This document shows, piece after piece, positions 5,814 to 13,026 of a DNA stretch of 14,395 nucleotides (position 1 is its first letter; each line of letters begins with the position of its first letter). The notes under the pieces were generated by a model. That model ran no database searches and had not been told where the DNA came from. It saw only the letters and a program-made list of their open reading frames with translations. Origin of the DNA: Candidatus Arcticimaribacter sp. Its GTDB lineage: Bacteria; Bacteroidota; Bacteroidia; Flavobacteriales; Flavobacteriaceae. Position numbers and translations under genes: made by a program. Location: the NCBI GenBank assembly GCA_011526275.1, contig WTJP01000077.1, positions 34,678-49,072 of the forward strand, in the 5' to 3' direction.

Positions 5814-8210
5814 ATGAAAAGAAAAAAGAAGTGGAGTTTTTGGGAAGCGGTCGCCCGACTCATCCTCCGCAACCGTATTGCACTCATTATCGCACTCGTT
5901 GGTGTCACTGCCTTTTGGGCGACCCAATGGCAATACATGCGCTTCACCTTTACCGAGGCCAATTTACTGCCCGACAATCACCCTGAAAACATAAAATACA
6001 ACGACTTCCTTTCGCTCTATGGAGAAGAAGGAAGTGTGTTGGTGTTGGCGGTAAAGGACCCTTCGCTTTTCAGTCAAGAGAAATTAAGCGCTTGGAAAAG
6101 TCTAAGCGAGGAACTCGCAGCCTATGACGAAATTGATTTTGTCCTCTCCATCGACAATGTCAAAGAACTGGTCAAAAACAACAGCAAGAAGAAATTTGAA
6201 CTGCTGCCTTTGATGACCGAAGTGCCGCAAGACAGTGCGAGCTTTGCGTTGTTTAAGCAAAAACTGTTCATGGAACTGCCGTTCTATGAAAATTTACTCT
6301 TTAACAAGGAGACCGAAACCGTGCGTATGGCCATCTACATGAACCAAGAGGTGGTGAACAGCAAGCGCAGAAAAAGCTTTGTTTTTGAGACCTTTATCCC
6401 ACGCATCGATCGTTTTGAAGCAGACAATGACTTAAAGGTGAGACGTTCGGGCATGCCCTACATTCGCACCTTGAATGCCCAAAACATCGTCGATGAAATT
6501 GGGATGTTTGTCTTTGCTGCTATGGGAGTTACCTCCCTCATCTTCTTTTTGTTTTTCCGCTCGATTCGGGCTACACTCATTTCCATGTTGGTCGTGCTTT
6601 TTGGCGTGGCTTGGGCCTTGGGTACCCTGGGGCTAATGGGCTATGAAATAACCGTTCTCACTGCCTTGATTCCTCCTTTGATTATCGTCATTGGTGTCCC
6701 CAATTGTATTTTCCTCATCAATAAATACCAACAAGAAGTCGCCAAACACGGGAATCAAATCAAATCGTTACAACAGGTTATCGTCAAGATTGGGAATGCC
6801 ACCCTGATGACTAACCTCACTACGGCATCGGGATTTGCGACCTTTATCTTGACCAACAGTAAAGTCCTAAAAGAGTTTGGGATCATCGCCTCCATCAATG
6901 TAATCGGTATTTTTATCCTCTCCCTTTTGGTGATCCCCATTACCTACAGTTTTATGCCCCTTCCCAACAAAAAGCATTTGAATCACCTGAAAAACAAGTC
7001 GATCGACCGATTTGTAAAATGGATGGAAGACAAGGTGCGCCACAAGCGACTCAACACCTATATCGTTTCCTTGATTGCTTTGGTCACCAGTATCATTGGG
7101 ATTTACACCATCGAAATCTCAGGAAGTATTTTGGAAGACATGCCCAAGAAGCAATCCTTCTTCCAAGACATTCTCTTTTTCGATCGTGAGTTTGACGGCA
7201 TCGTGCCCTTGGAAATCTTGATCGACACCAAACGAAAAGACGGGGTGTTAAAACTATCGACTTTGAAGCGCATGGATCGTTTGGGAGAGAGCATTGGCGC
7301 CATCCCAGAACTCTCGGCGCCTACCTCAGTGGTCAACGCCATTAAATATGCCAAGCAGGCCTATTACAACGGGAACCCCAACTACTACGCCCTACCTTCT
7401 GCCCAAGAAAACCGCTTTATCCTCTCCTACTTCGACCGTTCGAGCAAAGGAGAAAATGTATTGACCGGCTATGTGGACGACACGGGACAATATGCCCGAA
7501 TGACCACTTTCATGACCGATATCAACACCCAACGGATGGAGGAAATCGAAGCGGAATTGCAGCGCGAAATTGCCAAGATTTTTCCAGAAGAACGCTACAC
7601 GGTTAGCCTAACAGGAAAGGCTTTGCTCTTTTTAAAGGGGACAAAATACCTCATTAAGAACCTTGTCTTGTCTTTGGTCTTGGCCATTTTCCTCATCGCT
7701 CTATTCATGGCCTATTTATTCCGTTCGTTTAAGATGATTATCATCTCCCTAATTCCCAACCTGCTCCCTTTGATTATCACCGCGGGGATGATGGGCTTTT
7801 TGGGGATTCCACTTAAACCTTCAACCATCTTGGTCTTTAGTGTGGCCTTTGGAATATCGGTCGATGATACCATTCACTTTTTGGCCAAATACCGCCAAGA
7901 ATTGATTGCCTCTAAATGGAAAATACAACGCTCGGTCTATGCCGCCCTTCGCGAAACTGGGGTAAGCATGTTCTACACTTCCATTGTATTGTTCTTTGGC
8001 TTCTCGGTCTTTATGAGTTCTGAATTTGGAGGAACCGTAGCCTTGGGAGGCTTGATTTCTATGACCCTGCTTTTCGCCATGCTCGCCAACCTTATACTCT
8101 TGCCTTCCCTCTTAATTTCACTGAAAGATACCGTGGCCAACGAGGATGTACTCAAAGCCCCTAAAATTCAATTAGTCGAGAAGGAAGAAAAAACCAAAAG
8201 CAAAAAATAA
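5814..8210 (+). CDS. MMPL/RND-superfamily transporter, substrate unknown
   Basis: A 798-residue inner-membrane protein with the duplicated RND layout. Helix 1 is at about residues 19-36, a large extracytoplasmic domain at about 40-225, and helices 2-6 at about 228-378. A second half follows: a helix at 412-432, a second extracytoplasmic domain at about 435-612, and five helices at 616-767. The helix 2-6 region resembles a sterol-sensing/MMPL domain. The second half carries FGISVDDTIHFLAKY (D684, D685), the place where RND proteins have proton-relay aspartates; the matching segment in the first half reads IGVPNCIFLINKY, with P296, N297 and C298 and no acidic residue. N- and C-termini are highly basic. 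No periplasmic adaptor or outer-membrane channel gene is adjacent, so it is more like lipid/MMPL exporters than AcrB-type efflux pumps. It sits between frr and asnS, an order I recall as common in Flavobacteriia. The substrate cannot be read from sequence. Confidence 0.85.
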   Translation: MKRKKKWSFWEAVARLILRNRIALIIALVGVTAFWATQWQYMRFTFTEANLLPDNHPENIKYNDFLSLYGEEGSVLVLAVKDPSLFSQEKLSAWKSLSEELAAYDEIDFVLSIDNVKELVKNNSKKKFELLPLMTEVPQDSASFALFKQKLFMELPFYENLLFNKETETVRMAIYMNQEVVNSKRRKSFVFETFIPRIDRFEADNDLKVRRSGMPYIRTLNAQNIVDEIGMFVFAAMGVTSLIFFLFFRSIRATLISMLVVLFGVAWALGTLGLMGYEITVLTALIPPLIIVIGVPNCIFLINKYQQEVAKHGNQIKSLQQVIVKIGNATLMTNLTTASGFATFILTNSKVLKEFGIIASINVIGIFILSLLVIPITYSFMPLPNKKHLNHLKNKSIDRFVKWMEDKVRHKRLNTYIVSLIALVTSIIGIYTIEISGSILEDMPKKQSFFQDILFFDREFDGIVPLEILIDTKRKDGVLKLSTLKRMDRLGESIGAIPELSAPTSVVNAIKYAKQAYYNGNPNYYALPSAQENRFILSYFDRSSKGENVLTGYVDDTGQYARMTTFMTDINTQRMEEIEAELQREIAKIFPEERYTVSLTGKALLFLKGTKYLIKNLVLSLVLAIFLIALFMAYLFRSFKMIIISLIPNLLPLIITAGMMGFLGIPLKPSTILVFSVAFGISVDDTIHFLAKYRQELIASKWKIQRSVYAALRETGVSMFYTSIVLFFGFSVFMSSEFGGTVALGGLISMTLLFAMLANLILLPSLLISLKDTVANEDVLKAPKIQLVEKEEKTKSKK

Positions 8211-8225
8211 CAACTACTAGAATCC

Positions 8226-8233
8226 TATCTTTG
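8226..8233 (+). promoter_or_regulatory. -7 box abutting the asnS start
   Basis: TATCTTTG is a full match to TAnnTTTG and ends only 4 bp before the asnS ATG at 8238. Transcription would then start at or just inside the start codon, giving a leaderless or nearly leaderless mRNA. No TTG -33 element is visible; the corresponding region is the A-rich 3' end of the transporter gene. Confidence 0.45.
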
Positions 8234-8237
8234 CATC

Positions 8238-9668
8238 ATGCCAATTAAACTAAAAGCATTATTAGCCACTACCCCAGCAGGACAAGAAGTCACAGTACAG
8301 GGTTGGGTTAGAACCTTTCGAGCCAATCGCTTTATCGCATTAAACGACGGTTCCACTTTGGGGAACCTCCAATGTGTAGTGGACTTTGAAAATTTTGACG
8401 AAGACCTTTTAAAAGAAGTTACAACGGGTGCTGCGCTTAAAATAAGCGGGCGTTATGTAGAAAGCCAAGGGAAGGGACAAGCAGCAGAGATTCAAGTAGA
8501 AGCCTTGCATGTGTATGGAACGGCCGACCCAGAGAGCTATCCTATACAACCCAAAAAACACAGCTTTGAGTTTTTACGCGAGAAAGCTCACCTGCGAGTA
8601 CGCACCGCCACCTTTAGCGCGGTAATGCGTGTTCGTGCCGCTCTGGCCTTTGGGGTACACAAATTCTTCCAAGAAGAAGGCTTTCACTATGTAAACACTC
8701 CCATCATTACGGGCAGCGATGCCGAAGGTGCAGGAGAAATGTTCCGCGTGAGTACCCTAGACGCTAAAAACCCTCCTTTGAACGAGGCCGGGGAAGTCAA
8801 CCACCAAGAAGACTTTTTTGGGAAAGAAACCCACCTCACCGTTTCGGGACAACTAGAGGCCGAAACTTATGCCATGGGCTTGGGAGAGGTCTATACCTTT
8901 GGTCCCACCTTTAGAGCAGAAAACTCAAACACTACCCGCCATTTGGCTGAATTCTGGATGATTGAACCCGAGATGGCGTTCTATGACCTAGACGACAATA
9001 TGGACTTGGCTGAAAAGTTCATCAAAAGCGTGTTGCGCTATGTGCTTGAAAATTGCCAAGAAGATTTAGCCTTCCTCGATGAACGCTTTGCCAAAGAAGA
9101 AAGCAGCAAGCCCAAGCAAGAACGTTCTGAAATGGGGCTTTTGGAAAAAATAAACTTTGTGGTGGACAACGATTTCAAACGCCTTAGCTATACCGAAGCG
9201 ATTGAGATTTTGAGAAACAGCAAACCCAATAAAAAGAAAAAATTCACCTACCCTATCGATGCATGGGGAGCTGATCTTCAAAGTGAACACGAACGCTATT
9301 TGGTGGAGAAGCACTTTAAGACCCCGGTGGTATTGTTTGACTATCCTGCCAAAATCAAAGCCTTCTATATGCGCATGAACGAGGACGGGAAAACCGTTCG
9401 CGCCATGGATATCCTTTTCCCCGGAATTGGAGAAATGGTGGGAGGTTCGCAGCGTGAAGAACGCCTCGATGTCTTAAAAGAACGCATTGCCGCCATGGGA
9501 ATTGAAGAAGAAGAATTGTGGTGGTACTTGGAATTGCGCAAATTTGGTACAGCGCCACACAGTGGCTTTGGTCTTGGTTTCGAACGTTTGGTGCTCTTTA
9601 CTACGGGCATGGGGAACATTCGCGATGTGATTCCATTCCCCCGCACCCCACAAAATGCTTCCTTCTAG
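8238..9668 (+). CDS. asnS: Asparaginyl-tRNA synthetase
   Basis: Class IIb synthetase that charges tRNA-Asn with asparagine, implying the organism need not rely on the transamidation route for Asn-tRNA. The 476-residue length fits. An OB-fold anticodon-binding domain occupies about residues 18-95 (VQGWVRTFRANRFIALNDGS). Motif 1 lies around YVNTPIITGSDAEG (151-164). Motif 2 is FRAENSNTTRHLAEFWMIEP (225-244), and motif 3 is GFGLGFERLVLF (443-454). The NTTRHLAEFWMIE sequence and the absence of the long GAD insert of bacterial AspRS favour AsnRS over AspRS. The ATG at 8238 is well supported by MPIKLKALL and by a -7 box just upstream. rpoN follows after 44 bp. Confidence 0.97.
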   Translation: MPIKLKALLATTPAGQEVTVQGWVRTFRANRFIALNDGSTLGNLQCVVDFENFDEDLLKEVTTGAALKISGRYVESQGKGQAAEIQVEALHVYGTADPESYPIQPKKHSFEFLREKAHLRVRTATFSAVMRVRAALAFGVHKFFQEEGFHYVNTPIITGSDAEGAGEMFRVSTLDAKNPPLNEAGEVNHQEDFFGKETHLTVSGQLEAETYAMGLGEVYTFGPTFRAENSNTTRHLAEFWMIEPEMAFYDLDDNMDLAEKFIKSVLRYVLENCQEDLAFLDERFAKEESSKPKQERSEMGLLEKINFVVDNDFKRLSYTEAIEILRNSKPNKKKKFTYPIDAWGADLQSEHERYLVEKHFKTPVVLFDYPAKIKAFYMRMNEDGKTVRAMDILFPGIGEMVGGSQREERLDVLKERIAAMGIEEEELWWYLELRKFGTAPHSGFGLGFERLVLFTTGMGNIRDVIPFPRTPQNASF

Positions 9669-9687
9669 GCAGTTGTTCGTTTTTTAC

Positions 9688-9695
9688 TACCTTTA
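9688..9695 (+). promoter_or_regulatory. Possible -7 box for rpoN
   Basis: TACCTTTA in the 44-bp asnS-rpoN gap matches TAnnTTTG except for the last base and lies 17 bp before the rpoN ATG. A TTG at 9673-9675 is only 12 bp upstream, shorter than the usual -33 spacing, so the site is uncertain. Confidence 0.35.
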
Positions 9696-9712
9696 GGTAA
9701 GACCCAAATGCA

Positions 9713-11158
9713 ATGCTAAAACAACAACTTCAATTAAAACTCGCCCAAAAGCTGTCTCCTCAACAGATTCAGCTCATGAAGTTGATTCAACTACCCACCT
9801 TAGACTTTGAGCAACGCTTACAAAACGAACTGGAAGAAAATCCTGCCTTAGAAACGGGGAAAGAAGAAAGTAGTTTAGACGATCCTTACGATCAAGATTA
9901 CGACGAGAGTACCGAAGTAATCGACACCCAAGACATCGACATCGACGCCTATTTGAGTGATGACGAAATTCCTTCCTATCGCTTAAACGCCAACAATTAC
10001 AGTAGCGACGATGAGGAAAAAAGCACGCCCATTACAGGAGGGATTAGCTTTCACGAAAACCTAAAACAGCAAATCGGGTCGCTTATCCTTAGCGAGGAAG
10101 AAGAGCAATTGGCCTTGTTTATCGTGGGGAGTCTAGACGAGAGCGGCTATTTGCGCCGTAGCCTAGAAGATTTAATGGACGACTTGGCCTTTACGCAAGG
10201 TATCGTTGTCGATTTACCCGCCCTAGAAAAAGTGCTGCGCAAAGTGCAGGATATTGACCCTGCCGGAGTAGGTGCGCGCAACCTACAAGAATGTCTTTCG
10301 CTTCAACTGGAAAGGAAAGAAACCACCCTTTCTATTCTAATGGCACGGCAGATCATCGACCAAGGCTTCGACCTTTTTTCCAAGAAGCACTACAGCAAAA
10401 TGCAGGACAAGTTCGATGTGGATGAAGAACTCTTAAAACAAGGGCTCGCCGAGATTGAAAAACTCAACCCCAAACCGGGGGGAGCCATGTCGGGCGTATT
10501 TCAGAACACCCATATCGTTCCCGACTTTATTTTGACCATTGAAAACGGAGAAGTACACGTGACGATCAACCGACGCAATGCGCCAGAGTTGCACGTTTCA
10601 ACGGGTTACCAAGAAATGCTGCGCGGCTATAAAGAAGCTTCCACCAAATCGAAAAGCCAAAAGGAGGCGGTACAATTCATCAAGCAAAAGCTCGATGCTG
10701 CTCAATGGTTTATCGATGCTATTCAACAGCGCCAACAAACCCTACAACGCACCATAGAGGCTATTGTGAATCACCAGTACGATTATTTCTTAACCGGTGA
10801 TGAACGCGCCTTAAAACCCATGATTTTAAAGGATATCGCCGATAAAATCGACATGGATATCTCGACTGTTTCGCGGGTGGCCAATAGCAAGTATATCGAC
10901 ACCCCCTACGGGACCAAACTTTTAAAAACCTTCTTTTCTGAATCGTTGACCAATGCCGAAGGAGAAGAAGTTTCTACCCTTGAAATCAAAAAGATTTTAC
11001 GCACCTTGATCGAGCAAGAAGACAAACGCAAACCTTTGGCCGACAATGCCCTGTCGAAAGCCCTGCTTGAAGAAGGCTATAAAGTAGCGCGACGCACGGT
11101 AGCGAAATACCGTGAACAAATGAACTTCCCAGTGGCGCGATTGCGCAAAGAACTATAA
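9713..11158 (+). CDS. rpoN: RNA polymerase sigma-54 factor
   Basis: Alternative sigma factor that recognises -24/-12 promoters and needs AAA+ enhancer-binding activators to open DNA. At 481 residues it has the complete family layout. Region I is glutamine- and leucine-rich (LKLAQKLSPQQIQLMKLIQL, residues 8-27), ending in the NELEENPALE hallmark. An acidic region II spans about 50-110. The core-binding domain follows, with DPAGVGARNLQECL at roughly 182-195. The helix-turn-helix KDIADKIDMDISTVSRVANS is at about 374-393. The RpoN box reads ARRTVAKYRE at 459-468, identical to the consensus. The ATG at 9713 is chosen because region I begins immediately; an ATG at 9708 is in another frame. No activator gene lies in the window, so the regulon cannot be inferred here. 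The stop overlaps the end of the convergent barrel gene by 6 bp. Confidence 0.98.
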   Translation: MLKQQLQLKLAQKLSPQQIQLMKLIQLPTLDFEQRLQNELEENPALETGKEESSLDDPYDQDYDESTEVIDTQDIDIDAYLSDDEIPSYRLNANNYSSDDEEKSTPITGGISFHENLKQQIGSLILSEEEEQLALFIVGSLDESGYLRRSLEDLMDDLAFTQGIVVDLPALEKVLRKVQDIDPAGVGARNLQECLSLQLERKETTLSILMARQIIDQGFDLFSKKHYSKMQDKFDVDEELLKQGLAEIEKLNPKPGGAMSGVFQNTHIVPDFILTIENGEVHVTINRRNAPELHVSTGYQEMLRGYKEASTKSKSQKEAVQFIKQKLDAAQWFIDAIQQRQQTLQRTIEAIVNHQYDYFLTGDERALKPMILKDIADKIDMDISTVSRVANSKYIDTPYGTKLLKTFFSESLTNAEGEEVSTLEIKKILRTLIEQEDKRKPLADNALSKALLEEGYKVARRTVAKYREQMNFPVARLRKEL

Positions 11159-11821
11159 AAAGTAAAAGATTAAACCCAAATGGATGGGATAGAAACGTGG
11201 CGTAGCTCCTGTTTCTAATTGAATGTCTTGGTTCAACAGGGGTTGAATCTCATAGGCGAAACGCAAATTCCACGAGCCGTAACCCATTGCAATCCCAAAG
11301 CTGTGTTGCCAGGGTGTGATTTGGTCGACCAAACGAAAATCGGGCCCAAAGAAAGGCTGGTAGCGCGCTGCAAATTGATAGCTTAAGCGGTAGCTTAAAT
11401 AGACCCGCCAAAAGTCATAGTCGGTAGCAGTAGAAGTGCGCCAACGCAACTCAACCGGAAGTTGTAATTGGTGGTACGAAAACACATTACGCAGCGTACG
11501 AATATTGTCGGGGATACTGTAAACATATTCCCCTTCTTCTTGATCGATATCCAAAGTGTTGACCAATCGCTGGTAACCATAGCCCAAACCTAGGGCTAAG
11601 GCACGGTTGCCTTTTTTATTTAAAGAAATATCGCGGAGAAACCCTAAATGCAAGGAACGCGAAAAACCGTTTTGCCTAAAGTTGTCTAGGTCATTCCCTT
11701 GGAGCAGGAGATTGACATCCAGGTAAAATTGATCCTCCCGGTAGGCCAGTGAATCTTTTGCTTGCTGAGCGAAGGCTTGAACGCCAAACAATAGTATGAG
11801 GAGGATATATCGATGCTTCAC
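11153..11821 (-). CDS. PorT-family outer-membrane beta-barrel protein
   Basis: A 222-residue exported protein. The N-terminus MKHRYILLILLFGVQAFA, with likely cleavage after A18 before QQ, is a clear signal peptide when translation starts at the GTG at 11821-11819. The frame remains open to a GTG at 11866, but that codon lies inside the upstream terminator stem and would prepend 15 residues that spoil the signal peptide, so I reject it. The rest alternates polar and aromatic residues in beta-strand fashion (LALGLGYGYQRLV, LPVELRWRTSTATDYDFWRVYLSY, WNLRFAYEIQPLL) and ends in an aromatic beta-signal, IHLGLIFYFL. This fits the PorT-like/OMP_b-brl_2 class found next to exbD in Flavobacteriia. PorT proper belongs to the type IX secretion and gliding machinery, but this gene cannot be equated with it from sequence alone. 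It converges on rpoN. Confidence 0.8.
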   Translation of the reverse strand: MKHRYILLILLFGVQAFAQQAKDSLAYREDQFYLDVNLLLQGNDLDNFRQNGFSRSLHLGFLRDISLNKKGNRALALGLGYGYQRLVNTLDIDQEEGEYVYSIPDNIRTLRNVFSYHQLQLPVELRWRTSTATDYDFWRVYLSYRLSYQFAARYQPFFGPDFRLVDQITPWQHSFGIAMGYGSWNLRFAYEIQPLLNQDIQLETGATPRFYPIHLGLIFYFL

Positions 11822-11825
11822 GCCG

Positions 11826-11833
11826 CTAAGGTA
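11826..11833 (-). promoter_or_regulatory. Possible -7 box for the PorT-like gene
   Basis: On the minus strand TACCTTAG differs from TAnnTTTG at one base. It ends 4 bp before the preferred GTG start, so the transcript would be nearly leaderless, as at asnS. Because a strong terminator lies immediately upstream, the gene needs its own promoter, which supports the call; there is no visible -33 element. Confidence 0.35.
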
Positions 11834-11853
11834 CAATTTTGCAGTCTTGGGGT

Positions 11854-11884
11854 AAAAAAAAAGCACCCTCGTTAAAGGGTGCTT
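11854..11884 (-). terminator. Rho-independent terminator of the exb operon
   Basis: A 9-bp perfect inverted repeat, AAGCACCCT at 11861-11869 and AGGGTGCTT at 11876-11884, has a 6-base loop. Read on the minus strand it is followed by a run of T (complement of the A tract at 11854-11860). It lies 21 bp downstream of the exbD2 stop and separates the exb operon from the PorT-like gene. This is the clearest terminator in the window. Confidence 0.9.
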
Positions 11885-11905
11885 CTATAAACTTCATCAA
11901 AATAT

Positions 11906-12388
11906 TTAGTTCATATTTTGGGTGTAATCCCCTACACGTGTGGTGTAGTTAATTTTCAATGCGTTTACTTTACGCAATTCCTGTTTGATATCAGAAATCA
12001 ATCCCATGTTGGTTTCTCCATCTACCTTGAGGGCAGTGGTCAACACGTTTTGAAGTTCTTGACGCTTCGAAGCACGCTCGGCCAAAACGAAAGCAGCAAC
12101 ATCTCCAACATCAGCGAACTTATCGTTCAATTGGATACGGGCTTGTGTTCCGTATTTATCGGCATAGCGACTTGATGGTTTCCCCGCATAGATATACATC
12201 ACACGGTCTTTCTTGTCCAACTTCTGAATTTGATCGGCTGCTGGAAGTGAGTTTTGAATCATCAAGGTGCTGTCGCGCATTACCGTCGCTACCATGAAGA
12301 AAAACAAAAGCATGAAAACGATATCAGGGAGAGATGCGGTTGAAATCGCAGGTAAGTCTCCTCCTTTTTTCTTTTTAAACTTTGACAT
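11906..12388 (-). CDS. ExbD/TolR-family biopolymer transport protein (second copy)
   Basis: A 160-residue single-pass membrane protein of the ExbD/TolR family, which pairs with ExbB/TolQ to turn the proton gradient into force on outer-membrane machinery. A basic cytoplasmic tail (MSKFKKKKGG) precedes one helix at about residues 20-38, SLPDIVFMLLFFFMVATVM. D22 occupies the place of the proton-carrying aspartate. The periplasmic domain follows to the end and finishes with the short, family-like ALKINYTTRVGDYTQNMN. It starts 11 bp after the exbD1 stop and is the last gene before the terminator. It is clearly different from ExbD1 outside the helix, so this is an old duplication rather than a recent one. 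I leave the symbol blank because the energised partner is unknown. Confidence 0.92.
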   Translation of the reverse strand: MSKFKKKKGGDLPAISTASLPDIVFMLLFFFMVATVMRDSTLMIQNSLPAADQIQKLDKKDRVMYIYAGKPSSRYADKYGTQARIQLNDKFADVGDVAAFVLAERASKRQELQNVLTTALKVDGETNMGLISDIKQELRKVNALKINYTTRVGDYTQNMN

Positions 12389-12399
12389 ACTCGTTGTTT

Positions 12400-13023
12400 T
12401 TAGTTGGTTTTACTTGGTTCTGCTTCAGAGAGCTTCTGTGGATACATGGCCTTTACTTCGTCTAATTTTGGCTTCATTTTCGCCTTTTCATCAGCTGAAG
12501 TACGTGGGTCGTTGTATCGTTTTTGTGCTTCTGTATACGTCATTCCTGCTAAAGGATTTAAGCGAGCGAACTCACGATCACGAAGATCGTTGTAGGCTGC
12601 TACCAACTCGTTTTGTACAGCGATATACACCTTATAAGAGGTTTCGCGGTCGTTCTTTAACGAGATGATGGCCTTTTCAGGATTGTCGGAAGAACTTGGA
12701 TCTTTTTTTCCTTGGCAGTAGTCACAGGCTTCTTCTCCTGTTCCTCCACCGTTGTCTAAGAAGTCAATTGCGGCTTGACGCACATCGCCAATCTCCATGA
12801 CATCTTCTTCGACCAACAAACGGTTGTCTTTGTTTACCACCACGGTAAAGATATTACGCTCTTTAATGATTGGTGGATCAACAACCTCGTCGGTTGGGGG
12901 TAACTTACGGTTGATCCCTGAATCGGTCTCAATCGTCGTCGTTACCAAGAAAAAGATGAGCAGCAAGAAAGCGATGTCTGCCATCGAACCAGCATTTACT
13001 TCAGGTGCAGCTCTTTTTGCCAT
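12400..13023 (-). CDS. exbD: ExbD/TolR-family biopolymer transport protein (first copy, with CxxC insert)
   Basis: A 207-residue ExbD/TolR-family protein, longer than the roughly 140 residues of E. coli ExbD. After a short tail (MAKRAAPEVNAGS) the single helix runs from about residue 14 to 30 (MADIAFLLLIFFLVTTT); D16 is the expected proton-translocating aspartate. The typical GINRKLPP follows, then a periplasmic domain. Within it an insert near 92-116 (GGGTGEEACDYCQGKKDPSS) contains C100 and C103, and a charged C-terminal extension runs from about 160 to 207 (TYTEAQKRYNDPRTSADEK and onward). The start lies 3 bp after the preceding gene, so the two are tightly coupled. It presumably assembles with the ExbB encoded upstream; whether it forms mixed dimers with the second ExbD is unknown. 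Confidence 0.93.
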   Translation of the reverse strand: MAKRAAPEVNAGSMADIAFLLLIFFLVTTTIETDSGINRKLPPTDEVVDPPIIKERNIFTVVVNKDNRLLVEEDVMEIGDVRQAAIDFLDNGGGTGEEACDYCQGKKDPSSSDNPEKAIISLKNDRETSYKVYIAVQNELVAAYNDLRDREFARLNPLAGMTYTEAQKRYNDPRTSADEKAKMKPKLDEVKAMYPQKLSEAEPSKTN

Positions 13024-13026
13024 GGC

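Noticed and set aside
5814..8210. AcrB/HAE1 multidrug efflux pump
   Set aside because: The protein is about 800 rather than 1,000 or more residues, the extracytoplasmic domains are short, and no adaptor or outer-membrane channel gene is next to it.
10342..10360. TGGCAC motifs (for example near 10342 and 4317) as sigma-54 promoters
   Set aside because: Neither has the TTGC -12 element at the right spacing, and both fall inside coding sequence.
11822..11866. Extended GTG start for the PorT-like gene at 11866
   Set aside because: The codon is inside the terminator stem and the added 15 residues would precede and spoil an otherwise clean signal peptide starting at 11821.
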